This document shows, piece after piece, positions 8,730 to 20,294 of a stretch of 56,905 nucleotides of DNA. A program made the position numbers and the translations under genes. This stretch comes from an uncultured Methanobrevibacter sp. (GTDB lineage: Archaea > Methanobacteriota > Methanobacteria > Methanobacteriales > Methanobacteriaceae), in the NCBI RefSeq assembly GCF_947166415.1, contig NZ_CAMVEE010000010.1, positions 1 to 56,905 on the forward strand. The letters run 5' to 3'. Position 1 is the first letter of the stretch; each line of letters opens with the position of its first letter. The notes below the pieces were generated by a model, which was not told where the DNA came from, searched no databases, and saw nothing but the letters and a program-made list of their open reading frames with translations.

Positions 8730-9506
8730 ATGATTATAGATTATGATGACGCATCAACAATCGGACATGGCCGTGGATATCCAACTGGCCTCGAACATAC
8801 AGAGAAAATGGACGTAATAGCTTGCCTTCTTGATGAGGGCGAAAGAACATATGTTAATGATGAACATACAGCTTGGATTTGTTCCAATCAATGTGCAGTC
8901 GGTGATATGGTGACTTTAGACATGTCCTCAACTATGGAACATACAATAGTTAGGAAAGCCCAGGCAGGCGAATTGGCTTTCGGTTATCTTTTAGGTAAAG
9001 TTCAGGTTAAAACATCTGGATTAACATTAGTTGCTGTGGCGGTATTGGGAGATGTTTTCAGATTGAAACTCAAAAGGCCAGTGGCTGAAGATATATTGCC
9101 GAATACCCGGATCTACATTGACAGTGACGGCGAGTGCAATCCAGTCGAAGGTCATGACTTAAGGATGTTGTCAATCGTTAATCTTCAAGAAAATGAACAT
9201 ACGGATTACATTAGAGTCTATAGACAAATGTCTGAAGTTGAAATGTATCCTGAATCTCAGAACTGTATTGATCTTGGAGATTGCAGTTTTGAACAGGATG
9301 AGATAACTCATGTCGTTAATATGATTGTACCTTCAGAATCTAACATTATGGCGCAGGCCAATTATGTTAAGGATGCAGAAGGCGTTACCTATTGTGAGCT
9401 TCCGGATGTAGCTATTGTAAATAATGTAAGGTTCGTATGGGAAGATAACAAGTTATACATGGAATGGGAAGGTTGTGATGATGGCCAAAGTATACATTTT
9501 ATATAA
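8730..9506 (+). CDS. Decoration-domain-containing virion protein (putative)
   Basis: The 258-residue protein begins one base after the previous stop. Its first 165 residues share the pattern of the decoration-type domain at 30389 and 11063: GDMVTLDMSS, then FGYLLGKVQV, then a VLGDVFRLKLKRPV strand and a final short YIRVYR strand. The C-terminal 90 residues are unassigned. I infer a capsid- or fibre-associated beta-barrel protein diverged from the decoration protein. The next late-type promoter overlaps its stop codon. Confidence 0.5.
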   Translation: MIIDYDDASTIGHGRGYPTGLEHTEKMDVIACLLDEGERTYVNDEHTAWICSNQCAVGDMVTLDMSSTMEHTIVRKAQAGELAFGYLLGKVQVKTSGLTLVAVAVLGDVFRLKLKRPVAEDILPNTRIYIDSDGECNPVEGHDLRMLSIVNLQENEHTDYIRVYRQMSEVEMYPESQNCIDLGDCSFEQDEITHVVNMIVPSESNIMAQANYVKDAEGVTYCELPDVAIVNNVRFVWEDNKLYMEWEGCDDGQSIHFI

Positions 9507-9560
9507 AATAAATAATAATTTATATAATAAAATATATAATAAAAAATATAATATTATTAG
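9498..9560 (+). promoter_or_regulatory. Late-type promoter within the fibre module
   Basis: Two TATA elements (TTTATATAAAATAAAT near 9499 and TTTATATAATAAAATA near 9519) precede the GTGAGGGA ribosome binding site of the gene at 9573. Same family as the portal promoter. Confidence 0.5.
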
Positions 9561-9572
9561 TGAGGGAATAAC

Positions 9573-9764
9573 ATGACAATAAGGAAACTGGTAGGAACTT
9601 TAGAAAACAAAGGACCATACATCGACCAGTCAACAGGCCACTGGTTCTACTGGAACGGCACAAGATACGTCGATAGCGGATATCCTTACGCTGTTAAACC
9701 CATTATAGAATTCAAAATAGAAAACGGCATATTATATTATTCAATAACTTGGGAGACACAATGA
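9573..9764 (+). CDS. Small fibre-type protein with Trp/Tyr-rich motif
   Basis: This 63-residue protein contains GPYIDQSTGHWFYWNGTRY followed by VDSGYPYA, the 'STGxWxxWNGTxYVDTG' motif common in phage tail-fibre and collagen-like structural proteins. A GAGGGA ribosome binding site precedes the ATG. It overlaps the following gene by ATGA, so the two are translated together. Confidence 0.55.
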   Translation: MTIRKLVGTLENKGPYIDQSTGHWFYWNGTRYVDSGYPYAVKPIIEFKIENGILYYSITWETQ

Positions 9765-9934
9765 AATACATCAAATACTTTGAAACAATCAAGGAATACG
9801 AATCCTGGATGAGCATCGAAGAAAACGCTGAAGAAGTATACAGGTCTGAAGAAAAGATGTGCGTTGATGGAGTAATCATCAGCCACACATACAAAGACTT
9901 TGAAAATCCAATAGCAATAGGTGATAATCAATGA
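9761..9934 (+). CDS. Hypothetical 57-residue acidic protein
   Basis: Start ATG 9761 overlaps the preceding stop (ATGA) and has GGGAG seven bases upstream; its own stop overlaps the next ATG. The product is acidic, with an aromatic N-terminus (MKYIKYFETIKEYESWM) and one Cys. No family recognised. The tight overlaps make it a real member of the fibre/lysis operon. Confidence 0.55.
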   Translation: MKYIKYFETIKEYESWMSIEENAEEVYRSEEKMCVDGVIISHTYKDFENPIAIGDNQ

Positions 9935-10182
9935 TTTACGAATGGTTAGAAGCAAACAGAAAAGACATTGACATTTTAACTTCATTTCTTGTTACAGCTA
10001 TTCCAGTTATCATGTTATATTCAGAAGCATTAGGCATAAGTGAAAACACTGTTCCTTATTGTATTCTCATGATAATCTTAGGTATAGCTAGTCATTACGC
10101 AAGTAGAATAAGAGGAGAAGGAGATGTTGAAGACGCAAAACAAAAAGCTAAAAGAGTTTTGGGTTTCCCTGAAGAACAATAA
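9931..10182 (+). CDS. Holin-like protein (two transmembrane helices)
   Basis: The 83-residue product has two hydrophobic helices (about residues 13-31 and 41-57) and a charged C-terminal tail with ASRIRGEGDVEDAKQKAKR, the usual holin layout. It overlaps the upstream gene by ATGA. In this element the pseudomurein-cutting enzyme is far away at 34128, so a holin role is inferred from shape and position only. Confidence 0.45.
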   Translation: MIYEWLEANRKDIDILTSFLVTAIPVIMLYSEALGISENTVPYCILMIILGIASHYASRIRGEGDVEDAKQKAKRVLGFPEEQ

Positions 10183-10206
10183 ACTTCTCTGGAGGATATT
10201 GTTATC

Positions 10207-10476
10207 ATGAACAAAATAAAAAAGAAGATACTCATCTGCAACTTTACCAAAACAATTTCAAGTGCTGTTTTAACAGCGATAGCTATCAACATCATAATGA
10301 CCAATGCAACAAAGTATGCTTTAATCGAAGGACTATTGCCATTTACATTGGCCATCGTTATTGTTGCATTAATTGACATTTATGAGTATAGATGTGAGCG
10401 TGAAGACAAGATAAATTTGGATGAACTGGAAGATAGAATCAAAAAGTTGGAAGGTAATGTAGATGGCGAAAGGTAA
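10207..10476 (+). CDS. Small two-helix membrane protein with coiled-coil tail
   Basis: The 89-residue product has two predicted transmembrane helices (about 14-32 and 42-60), then a Glu/Lys-rich tail (DELEDRIKKLEGN) likely to form a short coiled coil. GGAGGAT lies upstream of the ATG. Its position after a holin-like gene suggests a second holin or a membrane anchor for the fibre module. Its 3' end overlaps the glycosyltransferase start by 14 bases. Confidence 0.5.
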   Translation: MNKIKKKILICNFTKTISSAVLTAIAINIIMTNATKYALIEGLLPFTLAIVIVALIDIYEYRCEREDKINLDELEDRIKKLEGNVDGER

Positions 10477-11062
10477 AATTCTAATTGCTGTTCCAACATT
10501 TGAAAATATCAAACCTGAGTGTTTCAAAAGTATCTATGGTCTGACAAATCCTAAGAATTTTAATCTTTATTTCGATTATGTGAAAGGATATGACTGTGCA
10601 CGTGCAAGAAACGAAATAGCCAAACTAGCAATCAAGCATGAGTTTGACTATGTGTTAATGGTGGATTCAGATGTCAGTGTTCCAAAGGATGCTCTTATTA
10701 AGCTATTGGAATGTGAAACAGACATTGCTTTAGGATGGTATTTCAAAAAGAGAACAAGAACAGATGAGTCTGTTATCTTTGATTTTGGAAAGGATTTCAA
10801 CAATCAAAATATGATCTATGGAAAAACATTAATGGAAGCTAATGATCACTTTGACATTAAAGGAGGTGGCCTTGGAATCAGTCTCGTTAATGTTAATGTC
10901 TTTAGAAAAATGGCATTTCCATATTTCAAATATGTAATCTATGGGAATGACACAATACTTTCTGAAGATTTATATTTCTGCAGTGAAGCCAGAAAATACG
11001 GAATGAATATCAAATGTAACCCAAAGATTAAAGGAAATCACATATATGAGGTGAGTGTTTAA
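10463..11062 (+). CDS. GT-A fold glycosyltransferase-like protein
   Basis: The 199-residue product starts with KILIAVPTFENIKPE and carries YVLMVDSDVSVPKDAL, the nucleotide-sugar/metal-binding DxD region of GT2-type enzymes. A RARNEIAKLA helix and a GGGLGISLVN loop are typical of short phage-encoded glycosyltransferases. It sits immediately upstream of the collagen-like decoration fusion, with no intergenic space, so virion fibre glycosylation is a plausible role. Host surface modification is the alternative. Confidence 0.65.
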   Translation: MAKGKILIAVPTFENIKPECFKSIYGLTNPKNFNLYFDYVKGYDCARARNEIAKLAIKHEFDYVLMVDSDVSVPKDALIKLLECETDIALGWYFKKRTRTDESVIFDFGKDFNNQNMIYGKTLMEANDHFDIKGGGLGISLVNVNVFRKMAFPYFKYVIYGNDTILSEDLYFCSEARKYGMNIKCNPKIKGNHIYEVSV

Positions 11063-12121
<1,059 letters not shown>

Positions 12122-12125
12122 CTAA

Positions 12126-12983
12126 ATGACTTTCACACCACCTGACTTTTCACAAATACTGGCCAATGAACAGACAATGAACACCAGACTGATGACACTC
12201 AGAAGCAATTTAAGAACTGGACTCACAAATGCAGGAATTAGCTATGAACAGTCTGACACTATCAATCAATTGATTGACAGGTATGAAATCCTTCCGATAT
12301 TCAAGACAGATGCTAATGTCAATCCGAATACTGCCGGAAAACTTGGAACAATGTATAAACTAGCCAATATCAGTGATGCAACATGGTCAAGTGCCAGCAA
12401 TGGAAAATACCATGCAGATTATACAAGAGATACTACTCAAGACCAATTTACGGAAAACGGATGGTATTATACAGCAGCATTTGGAAAATTCATCACAACA
12501 CCCGGAACATATTACTATGGAGACAATAACGGCTGGAGAATTGAATCCAAGTTCAACATAACCGATGGATGGAATGGACTGATGGGAATAGGATTCATGA
12601 TAGATGCAAATTACTCAGAGTCAGGACTGGTTAAAGACTACAACACAGGAGGGTACACAGGAACATTCATAGGTTCCATTGGAGGATATCCTGGAGTATT
12701 TTCACTTGATGACGGATGGGGAAATCAAAGAAGTTCAACATATGATCATGATCACCCGTTCGCTTCAGGAACAATGATACTGGAAAAAGGCGATGACTAT
12801 GAGATGAGCTACCTTTTCAAGGACACAAGTGGCAATGAATTAATATCTGGAACATGGGATCCATTTGACACATGGAATTCAGATGAAATAGTCTTTGGAG
12901 CATACGGATCAGTTGCCTACAAGACAAGCAGCCATACAACCTGTAATACATGGGAAACCAAAATATATTATGAACCAGAATAG
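12126..12983 (+). CDS. Lectin-like virion protein (putative)
   Basis: The 285-residue product has a helical N-terminal segment (NLRTGLTNAGISYEQSDTI) that recurs in the next gene as RTKIRNKLTEYNIWWDNSL, so the two are modular paralogues. The remaining part is beta-rich, full of Gly, Trp and Tyr (GWRIESKFNITDGWNGLMG), resembling a concanavalin-type jelly roll. I infer an adhesin or fibre tip. It begins four bases after the collagen-fusion stop. Confidence 0.5.
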   Translation: MTFTPPDFSQILANEQTMNTRLMTLRSNLRTGLTNAGISYEQSDTINQLIDRYEILPIFKTDANVNPNTAGKLGTMYKLANISDATWSSASNGKYHADYTRDTTQDQFTENGWYYTAAFGKFITTPGTYYYGDNNGWRIESKFNITDGWNGLMGIGFMIDANYSESGLVKDYNTGGYTGTFIGSIGGYPGVFSLDDGWGNQRSSTYDHDHPFASGTMILEKGDDYEMSYLFKDTSGNELISGTWDPFDTWNSDEIVFGAYGSVAYKTSSHTTCNTWETKIYYEPE

Positions 12984-12995
12984 GGAGGTGTTATA

Positions 12996-14967
<1,972 letters not shown>

Positions 14968-15405
14968 GTGGCCTGTAATTGGAATGATTCACCCCATATT
15001 TTTAGGCATGCATAAATTTTTAGAAACATTTATATATGGTTATGACAAACTTTTATACAAGTGATGAAATTTAGGCATGCCTAAATTTTCACTTGAACAA
15101 AACATATTATCTAGTTAAATACTATACAATCTCCAAAATACAAATATGTCGTATTAGATTAGTTTTCCACAATTTTCTAATTTAATACAAAGCTGGAAAA
15201 TTTCTTCTGCCAGAATAATTTTCCACAACCTCAATTTTTGGTGTTTAACTCTCCTCCGAAAAAATTAAACACCAAATACTCTTTCTTTTTTAATCTGACC
15301 TCTTTTCAAAAAAATAATGCTGTTTTTTTAAGGTTAGCCACAGGATGCATCATGTAGCTATGACAACAATACCATTTATTTTCTAAGAAGTTCATAAGTG
15401 ATAAT
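14968..15405. other. 438-bp intergenic region with operators and hairpin
   Basis: It holds two GGCATGC operator-like sites around a TATA box (15001-15088), two copies of TTTTCCACAA (15162 and 15222 regions), and a 10-bp hairpin TTGGTGTTTA...TAAACACCAA near 15238-15276. No coding frame is convincing. It marks the border between the fibre module and the restriction island. Confidence 0.5.
15067..15088. promoter_or_regulatory. Perfect palindromic operator, DtxR/MntR-like
   Basis: The core TTTAGGCATGCCTAAA lies within a perfect 22-bp palindrome. A second, half-degenerate copy (TTTAGGCATGCATAAA) is at 15001-15016, and TTTATATATGG lies between them near 15030. The pattern fits operators of archaeal DtxR-family metal-dependent repressors. 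No metal-transport gene lies downstream. Confidence 0.5.
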
Positions 15406-15681
15406 ATGGAACTGTCAGATGAACTCTTAATAGAAATCAGCTATGTTCAGATTTCTAAATATAGGACAAAAACAATGAAGGCACTGGAAGGTAATGTAAA
15501 AATACCAAGTGCCATTGCCCGAGATTCGGGGATAAGGACAAATCATATTTCAAAGGTATTGTCTGAGCTGAAAGCGCATGAGCTGGTTGAATGTATCAAT
15601 CCAGAAGTTAGAAAAGGTAGACTGTATAGGTTGACGGATAAAGGTGCGGAAGTAGTTGAAAATATTGAATTCGATAAATGA
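15406..15681 (+). CDS. Winged helix-turn-helix regulator
   Basis: The 91-residue product is an archaeal winged-HTH domain: KIPSAIARDSGIRTNHISKV is the recognition helix region and LYRLTDKGAEVVENI the wing and last helix. A GTGAT site precedes the ATG. It is convergent with, and overlaps by 139 bp, the run-on 3' end of the first hsdS cassette. Because the hsdS tail is a recombination product, this regulator is the genuine gene in the overlap. It may control the restriction locus. Confidence 0.7.
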   Translation: MELSDELLIEISYVQISKYRTKTMKALEGNVKIPSAIARDSGIRTNHISKVLSELKAHELVECINPEVRKGRLYRLTDKGAEVVENIEFDK

Positions 15682-16907
15682 TTATTTACTATAATCAAAT
15701 CACAATTTACCTTTGAGACATCAATCTCGCCTGACATTAACTTTGGAAGTAAAATATCTCTAATTTTTTCCAAATTATGTATTACAGATTTATTATAGTT
15801 AATTACTTCATAATAATTATCATAAATATTATTAAACTTTTTAATAAGATCTATTGGGGGATAAGCTAGTTTTATTATTGAAAAATCAGCATAATTTAAT
15901 GTTTGTCTTACTGAACCAGATGCTAATGTAATTACCCATTGTTTAAACCTATCTGATTGAATAAACATATTCATGAAGTTTTCATATTCTTCTTCAACTT
16001 TAAAAGCAACATAAACAGGACTTACACAACCATCATAATCAAAATCATTTCTTCCAATAGAACCAATATTGATTCTTGCAGGATTATATGCAAATTCTTT
16101 TTGTTTAACCACAATATATTTTTCAATACTTTTACTAAAAACTTGTTTGTCAAAATATTCTTCTGATAAAATCAAGTTCCCTGTATTTACAGCAGAAAAT
16201 ACTTTATAGTCCTTATCCCCAACTTTTTCTTTAATCTGTGTGGTTACTTCACCTAAAGATAATAATTTCCATTCTTTTGGAATTATTCCAATCTCACATT
16301 CTTCTAACTCTTCTTGGGAATAATCATCATAATAAACAAAAAATGAGTTATATATTGTTTCAATTTGTTCTTCTAAATTTTTGTTTATCTTATTCATACA
16401 ATCAATTTTATCATCAATATTAGATAATACTGTAGCAATTTTATTTTGAACTTCAATTGAAGGTAAAGGAATCTCTAAATTTTCTAAAATTGAAACATAC
16501 AAATTTTTTTGAACACTACCAACAGCCATATCCTTAAAATGTCTTTGATGATATTTTAAAACATAAAAAATGAATTTCATAGAAATATTATTATGAGGGA
16601 TTATATTAATAGTAGCTCTATTTCCACACATATAATCTTTAATAATCCCTAGTCTACCCACTGTTCCAGATTTACTTATTACAATAGTATTTGGTTTAAA
16701 TAATAAAGCACTTTTTCCTGCACTATTATATCCTTCTCTTGTTAAAGTTCTAGAAGTTTCATAAACATAACTATCATTCAAATCAACAGCTCTTATCCAT
16801 TTAATATCTCCATTAAAGTATTCTGGATTTTTTTGGGATGGATTAACGTATCCTTCTTGAAAATTACAACATGATCCTAATGTCACAGTTTTCCATTCTA
16901 AACTCAA
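15543..16907 (-). CDS. hsdS: HsdS cassette A, probably silent specificity gene
   Basis: Two target-recognition domains are separated by conserved helices (NKINKNLEEQ at the centre and LLPKLMSGEIDVS at the end), the normal layout of a type I specificity subunit. HsdS homology stops at NCDL, about 15698. The native stop codon seen in the expressed copy at 20295 is absent, so the frame runs on antisense through the HTH gene. Translation would begin at the shared TTG inside AAATTTGAGTTTAGA, but no ribosome binding site precedes it, unlike the copies at 20295 and 21657. I infer a silent donor allele for recombination. Confidence 0.7.
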   Translation of the reverse strand: MSLEWKTVTLGSCCNFQEGYVNPSQKNPEYFNGDIKWIRAVDLNDSYVYETSRTLTREGYNSAGKSALLFKPNTIVISKSGTVGRLGIIKDYMCGNRATINIIPHNNISMKFIFYVLKYHQRHFKDMAVGSVQKNLYVSILENLEIPLPSIEVQNKIATVLSNIDDKIDCMNKINKNLEEQIETIYNSFFVYYDDYSQEELEECEIGIIPKEWKLLSLGEVTTQIKEKVGDKDYKVFSAVNTGNLILSEEYFDKQVFSKSIEKYIVVKQKEFAYNPARINIGSIGRNDFDYDGCVSPVYVAFKVEEEYENFMNMFIQSDRFKQWVITLASGSVRQTLNYADFSIIKLAYPPIDLIKKFNNIYDNYYEVINYNKSVIHNLEKIRDILLPKLMSGEIDVSKVNCDLIIVNNHLSNSIFSTTSAPLSVNLYSLPFLTSGLIHSTSSCAFSSDNTFEI

Positions 16908-16951
16908 ATTTTATGCGGAAATTTTCAAAAACAAATTTGAGTTTAGATTTT
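16893..16951. repeat. Back-to-back 5' exchange sites of hsdS cassettes
   Basis: AAATTTGAGTTTAGA is present in opposite orientations at 16897-16911 (cassette A) and 16934-16948 (cassette B). The same 15 bases begin the two other hsdS genes (21508-21522 and 22867-22881 areas, minus strand). They include the TTG start codon and are the likely crossover sites of the adjacent recombinase. Confidence 0.65.
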
Positions 16952-18349
16952 AAAGAGGATAACTTGATTGATTTATGTGAATTGGTTACAGATGGTTCTC
17001 ATCATAGCCCTCCTTCACAGGTAGAAGGTTATTATATGGCATCTGTTAAAGATATGGGGGCATATAAATTTATTTATTCTGATTGTAGAAAAATATCTGA
17101 GGAGGATTATGACAAATTAGTTAAATCGGGATGCTCTCCTAAAAATGAGGATATCTTAATAGCAAAAGATGGATCCCCTTTATCAAATATTTTCATATAC
17201 CAAGAAGAATATCCTATGGTTCTTTTATCATCAATAGCAATCATAAGAGCAAATAAAAACAAAATACTGCCCGAATTCCTAAAATATTATTTGGAAAATC
17301 CATCAATTAAAAAATATATTCAAACTACTTATACCTCTGGTTCAGTTATTCCAAGAATAATTCTTAAAGATTTTAAAAAATTTCCTATTAATTATCCAGA
17401 TATTGCGAATCAAAAGAAAATAATTGGAGTTCTAAAAAGCATTGATGAAAAAATAGCCATAAATGAAGAAATAAACAAAAATTTAGAACAATTATTACAT
17501 ACTATTTTTAATTATTGGTTTATTAGTTTTGGTAAATTTGAAAATTCTAATTTTACAAAAACCTTTTTAGGGGATATTCCTGAAGGATGGAACTGTGGAG
17601 TTTTAAGGGATTTATTAATCTTAACAAAAAATCCTATTAAATCAAATGAAACAAATGGATTGCCTTATCTTCCAATTGATATTATACCTATGAATTCATT
17701 AGGTATTTCTGAATTGAAATCTGATGATGAAGCCAACAGTAGTTTAATCACATTTGATAAAAATGATATTTTAATTGGAGCTATGAGAGTTTATTTCCAT
17801 AGAGTTGTTATTTCTCCATGTTCTGGAGTTACTAGGTCAACATGTTTTGTTTTAAAACCTAAAAAAGAGGAATATTTAAGTTATCTTTTATTATTGTGTA
17901 ATTTAGATCAAACAATACAGTATGCTCAAAATACTTCCAAAGGAACAACCATGCCTTATGCTGTTTGGGATAATGGTTTAGGAGATATGGATATTATAAT
18001 CCCTCCAGAAAATGTTTTAAAGGAATTCCATGAATTAGTTTTTCCAATTATAGAAAAAATTAGGGATAGTTATAATGAAATTAATAAATTACAAAAATTA
18101 AGAGATACTTTACTTCCTAAGTTAATGTCTGGTGAAATTGATGTCTCACAGATAAATTGTGATTTGAAAATAATTATCATAAAGTTTATATTAAATCCTC
18201 TAAAGTATCTATGGAGGTATTTAAATGAAAACAAAGATTATATCCAAAATACAAAATCAAATGAAACCTTACTTAAATCAAGGCCAATATATAAAATTAA
18301 CAAATTCTTTACTAAATTCACTTCAAGATATAGAAATTATAGACAATAA
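16937..18349 (+). CDS. hsdS: HsdS cassette B, inverted and probably silent
   Basis: This specificity subunit lies back to back with cassette A; the two TTG starts are 30 bp apart within an inverted repeat. It has two target-recognition domains, the central INKNLEQLL helix and the terminal LLPKLMSGEIDVSQINCDL. After that (about 18167) it runs on in frame into the recombinase gene and overlaps it by 125 bp, because the native stop is missing. No ribosome binding site is visible. It is the only hsdS in plus orientation, so exchange with the minus-strand copies would occur by inversion. Confidence 0.7.
   Translation: MSLDFKEDNLIDLCELVTDGSHHSPPSQVEGYYMASVKDMGAYKFIYSDCRKISEEDYDKLVKSGCSPKNEDILIAKDGSPLSNIFIYQEEYPMVLLSSIAIIRANKNKILPEFLKYYLENPSIKKYIQTTYTSGSVIPRIILKDFKKFPINYPDIANQKKIIGVLKSIDEKIAINEEINKNLEQLLHTIFNYWFISFGKFENSNFTKTFLGDIPEGWNCGVLRDLLILTKNPIKSNETNGLPYLPIDIIPMNSLGISELKSDDEANSSLITFDKNDILIGAMRVYFHRVVISPCSGVTRSTCFVLKPKKEEYLSYLLLLCNLDQTIQYAQNTSKGTTMPYAVWDNGLGDMDIIIPPENVLKEFHELVFPIIEKIRDSYNEINKLQKLRDTLLPKLMSGEIDVSQINCDLKIIIIKFILNPLKYLWRYLNENKDYIQNTKSNETLLKSRPIYKINKFFTKFTSRYRNYRQ
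17471..17485 (+). repeat. Central hsdS exchange site
   Basis: ATAAACAAAAATTTA in the central helix codons is identical in cassette A (16374-16388, minus) and the gene at 20295 (20982-20996, minus), and differs by one base in the gene at 21657 (22329-22343, minus). It would allow half-gene swaps between the two recognition domains. Confidence 0.5.
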
Positions 18350-19211
18350 TAATGAATTAAGTGAAGTAGATAATTTTAAATTATTAAACCTTTTCTTATC
18401 TGCAAAACAAGTTGAAGGATGTTCTGAAAAAACAATTACATATTATAAATCAACAATCGAAAAAATGTTAATGAAAATTAAAAAGCAAGTTTATAATATT
18501 AATACTGATGATTTGAGAAAATATCTTTTTGATCATAAAAATGAAAATAACTCTTCAAAAACAACAATAGATAATATTAGAAGAATATTTTCAAGTTTCT
18601 TTTCCTGGTTAGAAGATGAAGATTATATTATCAAAAATCCTGTTAGACGAATACATAGAGTTAAAACCGGGCGTGTAGTTAAAGAAGTTTTGACTGATGA
18701 AAATCTTGAAGTCTTAAGGGATAATTGTAATGAAATACGGGATCTTGCAATGGTAGAACTGTTAACATCAACTGGGATAAGGGTTGGAGAACTTGTAAGG
18801 TTAAATATTCAAGATATTGATTTTTATGAAAGAGAATGCATTGTTTTTGGAAAAGGTGAAAGTGAACGAGTAGTTTACTTTGATGCAAGAACAAAAATAC
18901 ATTTAATGGAATATTTACAATCAAGGACTGATGATAATCCTGCTTTATTTGTTTCATTAAACAGTCCTTATGATAGATTGGGAATTAGTGGTATAGAAAC
19001 TAGATTAAGAGAATTGGGAAATAAATGTAATATTGACCGGGTACATCCACATAAATTTAGAAGAACAATGGCTACCAATGCAATTGATAAGGGAATGCCA
19101 ATAGAACAAGTTCAGAAACTACTTGGGCATGTGCAAATTGACACGACAATGCAATATGCAATGGTAAACCAAAGTAATGTGAAAATAGCTCATAGAAAAT
19201 TCATAGGATAA
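18225..19211 (+). CDS. XerC/D-type tyrosine recombinase for hsdS switching
   Basis: The 328-residue protein has the SAM-like N-terminal domain (about 50-135) and a complete catalytic set: Arg186 in TSTGIRVGEL, Lys210, HxxR at His276/Arg279 in HPHKFRRTMA, His302 in LLGH, and nucleophile Tyr311. TATGGAGG precedes the ATG. It lies inside the hsdS cluster, as in the phase-variable type I systems of Streptococcus, Mycoplasma and Bacteroides, and differs strongly from the provirus integrase at 55687. Its likely job is inversion between the repeated ends of the hsdS genes. Confidence 0.85.
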   Translation: MKTKIISKIQNQMKPYLNQGQYIKLTNSLLNSLQDIEIIDNNNELSEVDNFKLLNLFLSAKQVEGCSEKTITYYKSTIEKMLMKIKKQVYNINTDDLRKYLFDHKNENNSSKTTIDNIRRIFSSFFSWLEDEDYIIKNPVRRIHRVKTGRVVKEVLTDENLEVLRDNCNEIRDLAMVELLTSTGIRVGELVRLNIQDIDFYERECIVFGKGESERVVYFDARTKIHLMEYLQSRTDDNPALFVSLNSPYDRLGISGIETRLRELGNKCNIDRVHPHKFRRTMATNAIDKGMPIEQVQKLLGHVQIDTTMQYAMVNQSNVKIAHRKFIG

Positions 19212-19348
19212 ATTATTGTTTAGTTTTCTAAAAATCTTATAAAATACCAATATAACAATGTTATTGTTAATATAAATAAAAATCTGATTAATGTCTAATT
19301 GAAAAATAAGAATAAATAACTATTTTTAAATAAAAAAGTAGGATAGAA

Positions 19349-20284
19349 TTAATTAAATTTCTTTATTCTATCTGAAAATACATCATATAACCTAGAAGCC
19401 TTATCAAGTTGCCAATCAATAATGGAGCTCCAATTAGATTCATCACGAACATTCATAGTCTTAACAATGCTAATATAAGATGCTTTTTTATTATCTAATC
19501 TTCCCCAATTTAATTCAAAACCCAATTCAGACTCAATTTCCTGTTTAGATTCATATAGATAATCAAATAATGGCTTACTATCACTAATCCAAATTTGAGA
19601 TTTTATTTCAGACTTCTGTGTATTGATAGTAAGGGATATATGTGCTAAACTACTACCTATTGCTAAATCATACCAATTTTGCCCATATGGTTTTCTAGAA
19701 TTAAATATAGGGTAGTTCTTATCTATCTCATCTTTTACTTTAGCCCAATAATTATATTGCAACATTTTTGTAGATGTCATTTCATTATCTAAACTTCTTT
19801 TTATTGTCTTTGTCCATTTATTAGGGCTAGATATAATTTGGAACTTAGGAGCAATAGCAGAATCACCAATCCTCCATAATTCAATCCTACATAAGAAAAT
19901 ATTTATTTCATCATCAGTATGTTCATTTAACCAATCAATAGCTTGTCTATGTTCTTCACGTGTTTCTCTTACAATCCAAATTATTGTCTTTGCATCATGA
20001 CCAGAAGCATAAGTAATAATTTTACCCAGATGATCATGATCAGTATGTTCAAGCTGATTTTCAATAATGATTTTATTATCAGTATTGGCTTCAACAGCCA
20101 AAATATCAGTACTAAAAGAACCAGTTTTAGCCTCCGTAGACCTCAACTCAATATCAATACCAATCTCATCACCAAGAGTAGCCAAATTCTCTTCTCTAGC
20201 CAACCATTTAGTAAAATCATTAGCCTCATGCGGCCAAATAGAACGTAAATCCTTAACTTTTTCAAGCTTACCTAATTTTTCCAT
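19349..20284 (-). CDS. DUF4268 protein with PD-(D/E)xK-like domain
   Basis: Residues about 55-130 contain STDILAVEAN...KIIIENQLEHTDHDHLGKIITYA, fitting a RecB/PD-(D/E)xK nuclease core (Asp, Glu-x-Gln and a later Tyr). The C-terminal 140 residues (NWYDLAIGSSLAHISLTI to DWQLDKASRLYDVF) are a DUF4268 domain that also ends the GmrSD-like protein at 34988. Start ATG 20284 has GGTGGT upstream and lies 10 bases after the hsdS stop, so it is co-transcribed with the type I system. It is probably an accessory nuclease or defence factor. Confidence 0.65.
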   Translation of the reverse strand: MEKLGKLEKVKDLRSIWPHEANDFTKWLAREENLATLGDEIGIDIELRSTEAKTGSFSTDILAVEANTDNKIIIENQLEHTDHDHLGKIITYASGHDAKTIIWIVRETREEHRQAIDWLNEHTDDEINIFLCRIELWRIGDSAIAPKFQIISSPNKWTKTIKRSLDNEMTSTKMLQYNYWAKVKDEIDKNYPIFNSRKPYGQNWYDLAIGSSLAHISLTINTQKSEIKSQIWISDSKPLFDYLYESKQEIESELGFELNWGRLDNKKASYISIVKTMNVRDESNWSSIIDWQLDKASRLYDVFSDRIKKFN

Positions 20285-20294
20285 AATACCACCA

